The position numbers were made by a program, and so were the translations under genes. Below are positions 32,512 to 41,936 of a stretch of DNA of 43,082 bases, piece after piece. This DNA is from an uncultured Alphaproteobacteria bacterium. GTDB lineage: Bacteria > Pseudomonadota > Alphaproteobacteria > Bin95. The notes under the pieces were generated by a model, which did no database searches, had not been told where the DNA came from, and saw only the letters and a program-made list of their open reading frames with translations. Location of the stretch: positions 1-43,082 of the forward strand of contig CALLKY010000112.1 in assembly GCA_938083135.1 (NCBI GenBank), given 5' to 3'. Positions within the stretch are counted from its first letter, which is position 1. Every line of letters begins with the position of its first letter.

Positions 32512-33753
32512 TTACGCAGCAAAATTCCCGCCAGGAAGCGGGGTGCCGGCAGTCCATGGCGGTCCCATGTCTTCGAAGAATGGCCCAAGCTTTACCAGCG
32601 CAGCTTCCGCTAAGCGCCGATAGGTCGTGATTTTACCGCCAAATACCGAAAGCAAGGGAGCTGCAACGCCTGCATCGCTGACCTCCAAAACATAATCCCG
32701 CGTGGCGGAGGATGCTGAGCTGGCACCATCATCATAAAGCGGACGCACACCGGAATAGGTCCAGACGATATCTTCTGCGGTTATGGCTGTAGCGAAGTAC
32801 CGGTTTGCAGCATCCAACAGGTAATCCCGTTCTGCAGGTGTGCATATGACCGCGCCATTCGGCCCTTCGTGATCCGAATCGGTTGTTCCGATCAGCGTGA
32901 ATGCGCCTTCATACGGAATGGCGAAGATGATCCTGCCGTCCGGCTGTTGCAGGAAGTAGGATTTCTCATGGGCAAAGACTTGACGGACAACAATATGACT
33001 GCCGCGTACCAACCGCACCGACGCAGCACTATTGGCACCCAACCGTGCGTTTAATACATCCGCCACCCACGGCCCAGCAGCGTTCACTAGCCCCCGCGCG
33101 AATATGATCTGTTCACCTGATGTCTCCGCCCGCCAAAGACCATCAACCCTTGTGGCGCGCTCGAGCCGGGTGCGTGGCGCGACATCTGCACCGTTAGCAG
33201 CAGCATCTCTCGCGTTCAAGATAACGAGCCGGGCATCATCGACCCAGCCATCTGAATACTCATAAGCCTTCACGAATTCAGGCTTGAGTGCTGCGCCGCT
33301 TGGATCAGCCGCCAACATCAGCGTCTCAGTTCCGGGGAGGCTGCCCCTGCCGCCAAGGCGGTCATAAACAAACAACCCTAGCCGCAGCAGCCATCCAGCA
33401 CGGCGCTGGCCGGGGCCGATTGGCAGCACAAACCGCATCAGCCAGGCGATATGCGGCATTGCCTTCAGCAGTACGTCTCGTTCCTGCAGAGCTTCGCGGA
33501 CCAGGCGGAATTTGAAATGTTCCAAGTACCGAAGCCCGCCATGAATAAGCTTGGTGGACGCTGAAGACGTGGCAGCACCCAAATCCTCCATCTCCAAGAG
33601 CTTGACCGAAAGCCCACGCCCCGCCGCATCGCGCGCGATTCCACAGCCATTGATGCCACCGCCAACAACCAGAAGATCATAAGGATGCGCTACTGACCCA
33701 AGGTCTACGGGCGCTGTCTCCTGAGCCTCGCGAGGTGCTAGATCTGCGGGCAA
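32512..33753 (-). CDS. glpD: Aerobic glycerol-3-phosphate dehydrogenase GlpD, truncated by in-frame TAA
   Basis: 413 residues of the FAD-dependent enzyme that oxidises glycerol-3-phosphate to DHAP at the membrane. Visible are the dinucleotide fold DLLVVGGGINGCGIARDAAG, the TSSASTKLIHGGLRYLEH signature and the FAD-closing GGKITTYRRLAE. The frame stops at TAA (32514-32512), but the same frame continues with the missing DAO C-terminal domain, so about 100 residues are lost. The start is TTG with GGAG 6 nt before it. The truncated enzyme is probably inactive or unstable, unless the stop is read through or is a sequence error. Confidence 0.9.
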   Translation of the reverse strand: MPADLAPREAQETAPVDLGSVAHPYDLLVVGGGINGCGIARDAAGRGLSVKLLEMEDLGAATSSASTKLIHGGLRYLEHFKFRLVREALQERDVLLKAMPHIAWLMRFVLPIGPGQRRAGWLLRLGLFVYDRLGGRGSLPGTETLMLAADPSGAALKPEFVKAYEYSDGWVDDARLVILNARDAAANGADVAPRTRLERATRVDGLWRAETSGEQIIFARGLVNAAGPWVADVLNARLGANSAASVRLVRGSHIVVRQVFAHEKSYFLQQPDGRIIFAIPYEGAFTLIGTTDSDHEGPNGAVICTPAERDYLLDAANRYFATAITAEDIVWTYSGVRPLYDDGASSASSATRDYVLEVSDAGVAAPLLSVFGGKITTYRRLAEAALVKLGPFFEDMGPPWTAGTPLPGGNFAA

Positions 33754-33846
33754 AACGCGCTCCGATGTTTTCTATCTATAAAGCCGAACGGTATATAAAG
33801 GCCAAGAGACCAGCCTGCACCCCCCGCTTTAAGGAAACCCGCCCCC

Positions 33847-34719
33847 GTGAGCCAACTTGCGCTGACCGTCAAATGCCGCTCGACCCGTGGGATCGTCGCT
33901 GCGATTTCCCAATACCTGGCTGATGCTGGCTGTAACCTGACGGACAGCGCCCAGTTTGATGATCAAGAAGCCGGCGACTTTTTCATGCGCTTAAGCTTCA
34001 TCAGCGAAACCGGCGCAAGCGTTGATGGCCTCACCACCGGCTTTCAAGACATCGCTGCTCGATTCGGAATGGAATTCCAGTTCTACGACGAATCCAAGCG
34101 GATGAAGGTGATCTTGATGGTCTCCCGCTTTGGGCACTGCCTGAATGACCTATTATATCGCTGGTCCATTGGCGCGCTCCGGGTGGATATTGTTGGTGTG
34201 ATCTCCAACCACCCGGATTTCAAAGAGATCACGGAAGGCCACGGCCTGCCCTATCACCACATCCCCGTGACCACAGACACCAAAGCCGCCGCTGAAGCCC
34301 AGCAGATGCGCATTGTTGAAGACACTGGTGCGGAACTGGTCGTGCTCGCGCGTTATATGCAGATTTTATCGGACGGGATGTGCCAGAAAATGTCCGGGCG
34401 GATCATCAATATCCACCATTCCTTCCTGCCCAGCTTCAAGGGCGCGCATCCTTACCGCCAGGCCTATCAGCGCGGCGTCAAACTGATCGGTGCGACCTCC
34501 CACTACGTGACGGCAGACCTTGATGAAGGCCCGATCATTGAACAGGATACGGTGCGGATCACCCATGCCCAGAGCGAGAAGGACTATGTCGCGCTGGGCC
34601 GGGACGTCGAAAGCCAGGTGTTAGCCCGGGCGATCCATGCGCACATCCACCATCGGGTATTCATCAATGGCGGTAAGACCGTGGTTTTCCCTGCAAGCCC
34701 TGGCAGCTTTGCCGAATAA
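33847..34719 (+). CDS. purU: Formyltetrahydrofolate deformylase PurU
   Basis: 290 residues. An N-terminal ACT domain (about 1-80, with TRGIVAAISQYLADAGCNL) precedes a formyltransferase-like hydrolase domain. The catalytic Asn-His-Asp set is visible in IINIHHSFLPSFKGAHPYRQ and ATSHYVTADLDEGPII. It releases formate from 10-formyl-THF to balance one-carbon pools. The start is GTG. It is divergent from glpD. Confidence 0.95.
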   Translation: MSQLALTVKCRSTRGIVAAISQYLADAGCNLTDSAQFDDQEAGDFFMRLSFISETGASVDGLTTGFQDIAARFGMEFQFYDESKRMKVILMVSRFGHCLNDLLYRWSIGALRVDIVGVISNHPDFKEITEGHGLPYHHIPVTTDTKAAAEAQQMRIVEDTGAELVVLARYMQILSDGMCQKMSGRIINIHHSFLPSFKGAHPYRQAYQRGVKLIGATSHYVTADLDEGPIIEQDTVRITHAQSEKDYVALGRDVESQVLARAIHAHIHHRVFINGGKTVVFPASPGSFAE

Positions 34720-34848
34720 CCACCGTCACAACTTTGTCAGACGCGTGCCGCGCAGGCATTTCCGCTGCTGCAAATATGTGATTAATAGGGTGTTAATATG
34801 GCAGTAGGGCGTTTCCCCGCCTAATTTTTCTTCAAGGAGCTTAGTTGT

Positions 34849-35853
34849 ATGCGTGCGATGGTGCTGACGGAACATGGTGGCTTGGACAAATTGGTGATGG
34901 ACGCCAATTATCCAGACCCAAAGCCCGGCGAAGGCCAGGTCGTGATTAAAGTTGGCGCCTGCTCGCTAAACTATCATGACGTTTTTACCGTGCGGGGCAT
35001 GCCAGGTATTAAGGTGCCGGTTCCTGTGATTATCGGCTTGGATGTTGCGGGTGAAGTCGCAGAGCTTGGGCCGGGCGTATCCGGGTGGTCCGTTGGTGAC
35101 CGGGTACTGATCAATCCGATTGACCAGAAGCGTGGCCTGACCGGCGAAATGTTTAATGGCGGCTTGGCCGAATATTTTCTTGCATCAGAAGAACAACTTA
35201 TCCGCATGCCTGAGGACGTCTCGTTCGCCCAGGCAGCTGCACTGCCAGTGGCCTACGGTACAGCGCATCGCATGATGTTCACCAATGGCGGCATCAAAGC
35301 GGGAGACAAAGTGATGGTGCTCGGCGCCTCTGGCGGCGTTGGCACATGCTGTGTGATTTTGGCCAAAATGGCCGGATGCGAAGTGATCGTTGGCGCGTCC
35401 AGTGAAGAAAAGATCGGCCGTCTTAAGGAACTGGGTGCCGATTGGGGTATTAACTACATCGAGAAGGCGTTCGAGAAGGAGCTTTTTGCTAAATATGGCA
35501 AGCCCCATCGTCGCTCGTTCGATGGTGGTGTTGACGTAATGGTGAACTTCACTGGCGGCGATACTTGGGTTCCGAGCTTGAAAGCCCTCAAGCGAGGCGG
35601 CAAGTTGCTAACCTGCGGTGCGACTGCCGGTTACGACCCGAAAACGGATATCCGGTATATCTGGACGTTTGAATTGAAACTGCTGGGGTCCAATTCCTGG
35701 ACCGTGGAAGACCTGGAAAGCCTGATGGCAATGATCCAGGACGGGCGGATGGATCCGCCCATTGATCGCATTTATTCGCTGGATGAATCCGGCGAAGCAC
35801 TGCGGGTGATTGAAGATCGTGAGGTCTTCGGAAAGGTAATTGTCGCGCCATGA
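34849..35853 (+). CDS. Zinc-type medium-chain alcohol dehydrogenase/quinone oxidoreductase
   Basis: 334 residues of the MDR superfamily. The GroES-like half holds KVGACSLNYHDVFTVRGMPG and IGLDVAGEVAELGPGV. The Rossmann half has VMVLGASGGVGTCCVILAKM, the NAD(P)H-binding loop. The structural-zinc cysteine cluster is absent, which favours the quinone oxidoreductase-like branch. The ATG has AAGGAG 9-10 nt upstream. It overlaps the L,D-transpeptidase gene by ATGA. The substrate is unknown. Confidence 0.88.
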   Translation: MRAMVLTEHGGLDKLVMDANYPDPKPGEGQVVIKVGACSLNYHDVFTVRGMPGIKVPVPVIIGLDVAGEVAELGPGVSGWSVGDRVLINPIDQKRGLTGEMFNGGLAEYFLASEEQLIRMPEDVSFAQAAALPVAYGTAHRMMFTNGGIKAGDKVMVLGASGGVGTCCVILAKMAGCEVIVGASSEEKIGRLKELGADWGINYIEKAFEKELFAKYGKPHRRSFDGGVDVMVNFTGGDTWVPSLKALKRGGKLLTCGATAGYDPKTDIRYIWTFELKLLGSNSWTVEDLESLMAMIQDGRMDPPIDRIYSLDESGEALRVIEDREVFGKVIVAP

Positions 35854-37679
35854 TGTATCGCGGAGGGATTTTTGGAAGCATCGCGGCTGCAGCCATTTTG
35901 GCGGCAAGTGCCGTGCATGCCGCCCCTGATCCCGCCGACGCGGTGATTGACCGGGCTGCACTTACCTCTCCGCCAACGGCCCTGGCACCAACATCAGAAC
36001 CACCATCAGCGCTCCGGCCAACGCCATCCCGCTTGGAGGCGGTGCCTGGTGCAGCGCCCGGATCAGGTGGCGCTGTCGTCACAATTCCTTTGCTGGCACC
36101 ACCGGTCCTGACCGGAATTGCTGGCCGGGTGCGCGAGGCCGTTGAAACCAGCGCACCACAGGCCTTAGATAATTCGGGCGAGCCAGTAGCCGTCGCTGTC
36201 CGCCGGTTTTATGCAGCGCGCGCATACCAGCCGGTATGGGTGAACAGCCGGGAGCCACTGCCACGGGCGTCCTCTCTTGTCCGCGCGGTCCTGAACTCCT
36301 CCCAAGACGGGCTTGAGCCCGCCAACTACATCACGCCCGCCATTCAAGCGCTGTTCTTAGCCAAGGATGAGGTTGGCTTGGCGAAGTTGGAAGCAGCGTT
36401 GACCTGGGCCTTCGTCGAATTGGCCAGTGATCTGGCGTCTGGCCGCACAGTGCCAAGCGAAGTGGACCCCGAAACATTCGTTCACCCCCACGATATCGAT
36501 CCCGCTCAAGTAATGACGGACGTCGCAACTGCCTATGACGTCCAGCCGGTCCTCAACAAGTTGGCCCCGCAGACGGATGCCTACCGCAACCTGAAAATGG
36601 CACTGGCCCGATATAGGGAGATCAAGCGGCTTGGCGGCTGGACTGAATTCTCTAATGGCAAAATTCTGCGTCCGGGCATGCGCGGCCCGAGAATTGCGGA
36701 GCTTCGTAGCATCCTGGCAGAGCGCGGCGAAGATATCGACGCCGAGAATAATCATTATGATCTGACGCTCGTCAGTGCCGTCAAGGATTTCCAACGCCGC
36801 CATGGTCTCACGCCAGATGGCGCTTTTGGCCCCAATTCCCGCCTAGCACTGAATCAATCCGTCGATGAGCGGATTGAGCAGATCATAATCAATATGGAAC
36901 GGTTACGCTGGATGCCGGATCATCTGGGTGAGCGATATGCGTTTGTGAACCTGGCGAACTTCCGGCTCGAAATCGCGTTCGGTAAGGAAGTTGTCTACGA
37001 AACCCGGGTTGTTGTCGGGTCAGATGCCGACCGGACGCCTGTATTCAGCGATCGCATGACCTATCTGGTCATCAATCCGTACTGGAACATTCCACCCAGC
37101 ATCGCAAAAAAGGAGATGCTGCCGCAGCTCCGCGCTGATCCTTATTCATTGGCACGCAAAGGCATTCGTGTATTTGCGAGCTGGGCCGCGACAGCGCCTG
37201 AACTTGATCCTGGTGAAGTGGATTGGCATGCCGTCAATCCAAAGCGGTTCCCGTATAAGCTCCGTCAGGACGCAGGCGGTCGGAATGCACTTGGCCGGGT
37301 TAAGTTCATGTTCCCGAACAAATTTAATATCTACCTACATGACACGCCATCAAAGGCACTGTTCAACCGCACCGTCCGCACGTTCAGCCATGGCTGCATT
37401 CGCGTCGAGGACCCGTTCCGCTTGGCGAAGCTGCTGCTGTCGGATGATCCGCGTTGGACCGAGGATCGCTTTGACCAGGCGATCGCAGACGGCAAGCGTC
37501 GTTCTGTTAGCCTGCCGCGCACCGTCAATGTCCATCTGACATACCTGACCGCATGGGTGGACAGGAAAGGCGTGATCCAGTTCCGGGATGATGTTTACAA
37601 GCGCGACGCCAGCCTGATTACGGCGATTGATGCATCCCGTCGGCGCCCCGCAGCGCAAGCCGTGGCGACATCTGGCTAA
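35850..37679 (+). CDS. YcbB/LdtD-type L,D-transpeptidase
   Basis: 609 residues. A signal peptide (MMYRGGIFGSIAAAAILAAS...) and a Pro-rich segment precede an scaffold domain around 110-250. A PG_binding_1 domain follows near 272-335 (RPGMRGPRIAELRSIL, VKDFQRRHGLTPDG), then the YkuD catalytic domain with MTYLVINPYWNIPPSIA and the active site Ser513-His-Gly-Cys516-Ile-Arg-Val. It makes 3-3 cross-links in the periplasmic murein. It is translationally coupled to the MDR gene, an unusual partner. Confidence 0.95.
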   Translation: MMYRGGIFGSIAAAAILAASAVHAAPDPADAVIDRAALTSPPTALAPTSEPPSALRPTPSRLEAVPGAAPGSGGAVVTIPLLAPPVLTGIAGRVREAVETSAPQALDNSGEPVAVAVRRFYAARAYQPVWVNSREPLPRASSLVRAVLNSSQDGLEPANYITPAIQALFLAKDEVGLAKLEAALTWAFVELASDLASGRTVPSEVDPETFVHPHDIDPAQVMTDVATAYDVQPVLNKLAPQTDAYRNLKMALARYREIKRLGGWTEFSNGKILRPGMRGPRIAELRSILAERGEDIDAENNHYDLTLVSAVKDFQRRHGLTPDGAFGPNSRLALNQSVDERIEQIIINMERLRWMPDHLGERYAFVNLANFRLEIAFGKEVVYETRVVVGSDADRTPVFSDRMTYLVINPYWNIPPSIAKKEMLPQLRADPYSLARKGIRVFASWAATAPELDPGEVDWHAVNPKRFPYKLRQDAGGRNALGRVKFMFPNKFNIYLHDTPSKALFNRTVRTFSHGCIRVEDPFRLAKLLLSDDPRWTEDRFDQAIADGKRRSVSLPRTVNVHLTYLTAWVDRKGVIQFRDDVYKRDASLITAIDASRRRPAAQAVATSG

Positions 37680-37682
37680 GCG

Positions 37683-39104
37683 CTAAGCCGAGCGATACAG
37701 GACATCACTTTTTAGAAAACCTTTCTGTCTGCAGCGCAGCGTCCAGGCGATCCCTGGCGTTCTGCGTGCAGCGGCTTCCACTTCCTGGTGCCACCATGCC
37801 GGCGGCAGGACGGTGACATGTGCATTTAAGCCATTGCTAAGCGTCTTCCGCGCCGGGTAGCAGGCCGCGACCAGGTAGACGAATGATTTCGCCCGGCGGA
37901 ATATCTGATCCAGCGTCCAGGGGATGTCCTCTTCTGGAATATGCTCCAGCACATCATTTGAAATCACGCCGTCAAACCGGCCTGATGGTTCAGCGCTGAA
38001 TGGCGCATATCCAGGGTCGAACAGACGAACCGCAACACCGTCACCCCAAGCCGGCAACATGCCCCAGGCCGGGTCATCAGTACGGCCTGCAACCGGTTCA
38101 TAGGCAGCACCTTTGCCGGCACCATAGTCCAAAACCGTATGGGCATTATGGGCTGCGATCAGTTCTGATATTTCAGCCGCGCGCTTTGGCAATTGAACGC
38201 CGGAGAACATGTCTACAGGCTGAATGCCAGCACCAGCGTCGCCATCTACATGCATTTGGGCGTGCAGGTTGAGCAAAGCCTGATAGTGCGGGCTTGGGCG
38301 GGTTGCAGTAAAAATCGTGAACCCAGCAGCATCCGCTTCCGCCTCTAGATCACGCCAAACACTGGCGGCAGCATGGTCGCCATACCGAAACTCATTCGGA
38401 AATGGTTTCCAAGGTTGGGTATGCAGGGCGGTGAAATGCAACAGCTTTGACCGGCCTTGCTGGTACTCACTGTCCCGCGCATTCCATTCAGCTGACATCA
38501 GCCCCCAAAGGCCAGGGATGGCTGCAGCGCGGCTACGAAATTCCCGATGCATCGCCTGGTTTTCCTGCGCCAATGCCTGTGGCCACACGTCTCCCATACG
38601 CGCAGCATCTATCAGCATGACAGAGGTTTCACGATCGTCGATGCTGAGCACGCCCGCCTCACCCATGGGCTGATCAAACAGCGCTGCCGGGTCCGCCAAA
38701 TACACCTGATCGGCGTCATTATAGATTGCCCGGCCATGCCCCCTGGCGAACGCTGGAATGGCATATCGGTAATTAGTGAACCCTGTTTTCCAATACCGCC
38801 TGGAAAACCCAGCCAGATCCTTCATCAAGTAGATTTCATACGCACGGGCGGGGTCCCGGTGCTTCAGTATTGACCAAACCAGCACCCGCTCAGCACGATT
38901 TTGGCCGGGTTCCGCCCCAATAAAAATCCGCACCGGCGGTCTTGGGTCAGGTGTGACACCGGGATCAGGCGGGAAAGTCGCAAGCGTCGGTGCCGCTCGC
39001 CATCCGGCAGGGCGGCCCGCTAGAACCCGCAGGAAATACCCGGTCCGGCGATGCCAGAGCCGTGTCTTAAACGCTGGGTTACTGGACGTTGCGCCTTTCG
39101 GCAT
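37683..39104 (-). CDS. Glycosyltransferase-like / SAM methyltransferase fusion protein
   Basis: 473 residues with two parts. The first (about 58-290) resembles GT8-type nucleotide-sugar transferases: VRIFIGAEPGQNRAERVLVW, an acceptor region FSRRYWKTGFTNYRYAIP, and a DxD-like AIYNDADQVYLADP near 126-139. The second (about 300-470) is a class I methyltransferase with VLDYGAGKGAAYEP near 321 and the post-II signature GVISNDVLEHIPEEDIPWTL near 378. It is likely a sugar-modifying enzyme of cell-surface glycans (inference). The gene overlaps nothing and is convergent with the L,D-transpeptidase, 3 nt apart. Confidence 0.78.
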   Translation of the reverse strand: MPKGATSSNPAFKTRLWHRRTGYFLRVLAGRPAGWRAAPTLATFPPDPGVTPDPRPPVRIFIGAEPGQNRAERVLVWSILKHRDPARAYEIYLMKDLAGFSRRYWKTGFTNYRYAIPAFARGHGRAIYNDADQVYLADPAALFDQPMGEAGVLSIDDRETSVMLIDAARMGDVWPQALAQENQAMHREFRSRAAAIPGLWGLMSAEWNARDSEYQQGRSKLLHFTALHTQPWKPFPNEFRYGDHAAASVWRDLEAEADAAGFTIFTATRPSPHYQALLNLHAQMHVDGDAGAGIQPVDMFSGVQLPKRAAEISELIAAHNAHTVLDYGAGKGAAYEPVAGRTDDPAWGMLPAWGDGVAVRLFDPGYAPFSAEPSGRFDGVISNDVLEHIPEEDIPWTLDQIFRRAKSFVYLVAACYPARKTLSNGLNAHVTVLPPAWWHQEVEAAARRTPGIAWTLRCRQKGFLKSDVLYRSA

Positions 39105-39270
39105 TCAGGCTCATCCGTCATGCGGGTACTATCTACCTCTACATAATGGATTTCATGGGAATTGCACGGGTGCGCCTGCACGCGGTCAATCGCAATTCCG
39201 TGACCACAACGGGTTTAGCGATCTATCCACGCAGAGCCTGCGTATACTGGCTAACACAAGGAGACACATT

Positions 39271-39690
39271 ATGCGCCGCGCCCTTTTACTGATCGCCATA
39301 CTGGCAGCCTTCGCGTTCACAACCCCGCCTGCACATGCCGATGATGCCGAATCCGCCGTTCGCGCGGTTGTTGAGGCGCAAGTCGCCGCCCTTGCCGCCG
39401 GTGACGCAGACGCAGCATTCAGCTACGCCACACCCGATATCCAGAAACGCTTTGGATCTGCCGAGAATTTTCTAGCCATGGTTCGCCTTAGCTATAGCGC
39501 GCTGATTAAGGCGGAGGTGTTTGAGGTCGAAGCCGTTGCGGCCCAGGGTGAGCATGGTGCCGTCCGCGCCCATGTGGTCGGTAAAGATGGCAAGGCCTTT
39601 AAGGCCATATACCCCCTACTCCGCCAGCCAGACGGCGCTTGGCGGATTGACGGGTGCTATCTGCAAACAACTGACGGACAATCGCTCTAA
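39271..39690 (+). CDS. Exported DUF4864-type protein
   Basis: 139 residues from the ATG at 39271, which has AAGGAG 7-8 nt upstream; the longer frame back to 38953 is antisense to the previous gene. A signal peptide (MRRALLLIAILAAFAFTTPPAHA) precedes a domain of NTF2-like character with AVVEAQVAALAAGDADAAFS, TPDIQKRFGSAENFLAMV and a closing GAWRIDGCYLQ. This matches DUF4864. A TATACT at 39243-39248 could be its -10 box. Function unknown; periplasmic. Confidence 0.8.
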   Translation: MRRALLLIAILAAFAFTTPPAHADDAESAVRAVVEAQVAALAAGDADAAFSYATPDIQKRFGSAENFLAMVRLSYSALIKAEVFEVEAVAAQGEHGAVRAHVVGKDGKAFKAIYPLLRQPDGAWRIDGCYLQTTDGQSL

Positions 39691-39791
39691 GTTCCCGCCT
39701 GCGCTTGTGACAGCGCGCCCAGGCGGCTAGCCTTTCCCCTAGAGACAAGAGCAGCGCAGTTTCCATGCGCTGCCTGGAGGGGATATTCGAC

Positions 39792-41924
39792 ATGACTGAT
39801 ACCGGTACGCTCGATCTGCCGAGCCTTAGAGCATTCTTCAATCCGGATTCCGTAGCAATTTTTGGCGCATCCTCGAACCCGCTCAAGATCGGTGGCCGCC
39901 CGATCAACAATATGAAGATCGCAGGCTACAAAGGCCGCGTCTTGCCGATTAATCCGATGTCTCCCGAAATCCAGGGCCTTAAATCCTACGCCTCGATTCA
40001 TGATGTTGATGGCCCGGTCGACATGGCGATCATCGTCGTCCCCCAGGAAAAAGGTTTGGTCGAACCTGCCGTGCAGGCCTGCATCGAAAAAGGCGTGAAA
40101 GCAGCGATCATCCTGTCTTCCGGCTTTGCTGAAATCGATGAGGCCGGCGCCCAGGCCCAGGGCCGGATCGCGGCAGCAGCGGCTGAAGCTGGCCTGCGCG
40201 TGATGGGGCCGAATTGCATGGGCACCATGAATGCCAATACCGGCATGATCGCGACGTTTACCTCCGGGCTGGTTGATAAAGGCCCCGACTCGGGCGGTAT
40301 CTCCATCGCCAGCCAATCCGGCGCGTTTGGGGCCCATTGCTTCATGCTCGCCCGGGAGCGAGGGCTTGGCATCAATCTTTGGGCGACCATGGGCAACCAG
40401 TCCGACGTCGAGTTCTCCGATTGCCTCGCCTATATGGCGGAGGACCCGAATACCAAAGTCGTGATGGGCTATATTGAAGGCATTCAGAACCCGGAACGCT
40501 TCCAAGCGGCGTTGGCCCATGCCCAGGCGCAGAAGAAGCCTGTCGTGCTGATGAAAGTTGGCCGGTCAGACATCGGGGCGGCTGCAGCGGCATCCCACAC
40601 GGCGTCGCTGGCCGGTTCAGATTCTGTGTTTGACGCATTGCTCAAGCAATATGACGTCTACCGGGCCCAATCCATCGATGAGATGTTTGACGTGGCCTAT
40701 GCGGCCAGCTTCGGCAATTTCCCAACAACGCCAGACCTTGGCGTGATTACCGTATCCGGCGGCGTTGGCGTTATCATGGCGGATGCAGCGGCTGATGCTG
40801 GCATGACACTGCCCGAGCTGCCCATAGAGACCCAAAAGCGCATGCGCGAACTGGTGCCGTTCGCTGGCACCCGTAACCCGCTTGATGTGACGGCGCAGTT
40901 CATCAACGACGCTTCACTGATGAAGCCGATGTATGAAGCGCTGATGGATGAGGGCGGATACCAATCCTCCATTTGCTTCGGGACGTCTGTCGGTTTGAAC
41001 GAAATGCTGATGGAAAAGATATTGCCGCAGCTGAAAGAAATCGGTGCCAAATATCATGACCGCGCCATGGCCCTTTCCTTCCTGTCCCGCCCGGATATGA
41101 CGGCAAAGCTGGAAGACTGCGGCTTCATGGTGTTTGAAGACCCGTCACGGGGCATTAATGCACTGGCGGCATTGACTCACTTTGGCCAGGCCTTCGCGAA
41201 ATCTGGCGGTGGGGATGCCCTGCCAGTCGTACCAGGTGATGCGCCACCGGTTGCCAAGGGTGCAGCCCTCAATGAAACGCAATCAAAGGCAATGCTCGCC
41301 GCCTACGGCTTGCCCATGGTGGATGAACGCACCGTCGCATCGGCTGATGCCGCTGCGGAAGCCGCCAATGGCATCGGCTATCCGGTGGTGATGAAGATTG
41401 TTTCTGCCGATATTCTGCATAAATCTGAAATCGGCGGCGTTATTCTGAACGTTCAGGATGCCGGTGCGGCCAGCGAAGCCTTCGATACATTGATGGACCG
41501 CGCCAAGCAGCATGCGCCGAACGCCCATGTGGACGGCATTATGGTCGCGCCCATGATTGATGATGGCGTTGAGACGATCATGGGCGTCGTCCGTGACCCG
41601 GTGTTTGGGCCTACGGTGATGTTCGGGCTCGGCGGCGTGTTCGTTGAAGTTCTGAAAGACGTGACCTTCCGCGTGGCACCGTTCGGCGTAGATATCGCGC
41701 ACGAGATGATCGGTGAAGTGAAAGGCCGCGCCATGCTGGATGGCGTGCGCGGCGCACCACCTTCAGACGTCGACGCCCTGGCGGAAGCGCTGGCCAAACT
41801 ATCGGTTTTCGCCGCCGCCAATGCCGACACGCTAGAAACGGTCGATGTGAACCCGTTCCTCGTCCGCCCCAAGGGCAAGGGTGCGGTTGCGGTCGATGCG
41901 CTTGTTATTGGCCGGACGGACTAA
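39792..41924 (+). CDS. ADP-forming acetate/acyl-CoA ligase family protein
   Basis: 710 residues from the ATG at 39792 (GGAGGGG site upstream); an earlier ATG at 39765 is in frame. Domain order is CoA-binding (VAIFGASSNPLKIGGRPINN), succinyl-CoA ligase-like with the SQSGAFGAHCF loop, the phospho-histidine His269 in ASHTASLAGSD, then a C-terminal ATP-grasp (about 480-700: GYPVVMKIVSADILHKSEIG, FGLGGVFVEVLKDV). It interconverts an acyl-CoA plus ADP and phosphate with the acid and ATP. It is 12 nt upstream of the deacetylase-fold gene. The substrate is open. Confidence 0.93.
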   Translation: MTDTGTLDLPSLRAFFNPDSVAIFGASSNPLKIGGRPINNMKIAGYKGRVLPINPMSPEIQGLKSYASIHDVDGPVDMAIIVVPQEKGLVEPAVQACIEKGVKAAIILSSGFAEIDEAGAQAQGRIAAAAAEAGLRVMGPNCMGTMNANTGMIATFTSGLVDKGPDSGGISIASQSGAFGAHCFMLARERGLGINLWATMGNQSDVEFSDCLAYMAEDPNTKVVMGYIEGIQNPERFQAALAHAQAQKKPVVLMKVGRSDIGAAAAASHTASLAGSDSVFDALLKQYDVYRAQSIDEMFDVAYAASFGNFPTTPDLGVITVSGGVGVIMADAAADAGMTLPELPIETQKRMRELVPFAGTRNPLDVTAQFINDASLMKPMYEALMDEGGYQSSICFGTSVGLNEMLMEKILPQLKEIGAKYHDRAMALSFLSRPDMTAKLEDCGFMVFEDPSRGINALAALTHFGQAFAKSGGGDALPVVPGDAPPVAKGAALNETQSKAMLAAYGLPMVDERTVASADAAAEAANGIGYPVVMKIVSADILHKSEIGGVILNVQDAGAASEAFDTLMDRAKQHAPNAHVDGIMVAPMIDDGVETIMGVVRDPVFGPTVMFGLGGVFVEVLKDVTFRVAPFGVDIAHEMIGEVKGRAMLDGVRGAPPSDVDALAEALAKLSVFAAANADTLETVDVNPFLVRPKGKGAVAVDALVIGRTD

Positions 41925-41936
41925 GGAGAGACAGCA

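Noticed and set aside
34720-34848. Promoter or riboswitch before the MDR gene
   Set aside because: AT-rich GTGTTAATATGG is present, but no confident -35/-10 pair or folded leader could be argued.
39158-39199. Inverted repeat GGAATTGC / GCAATTCC upstream of the DUF4864 gene
   Set aside because: Perfect 8-bp arms but 26 bp apart with no other support; chance occurrence is plausible.
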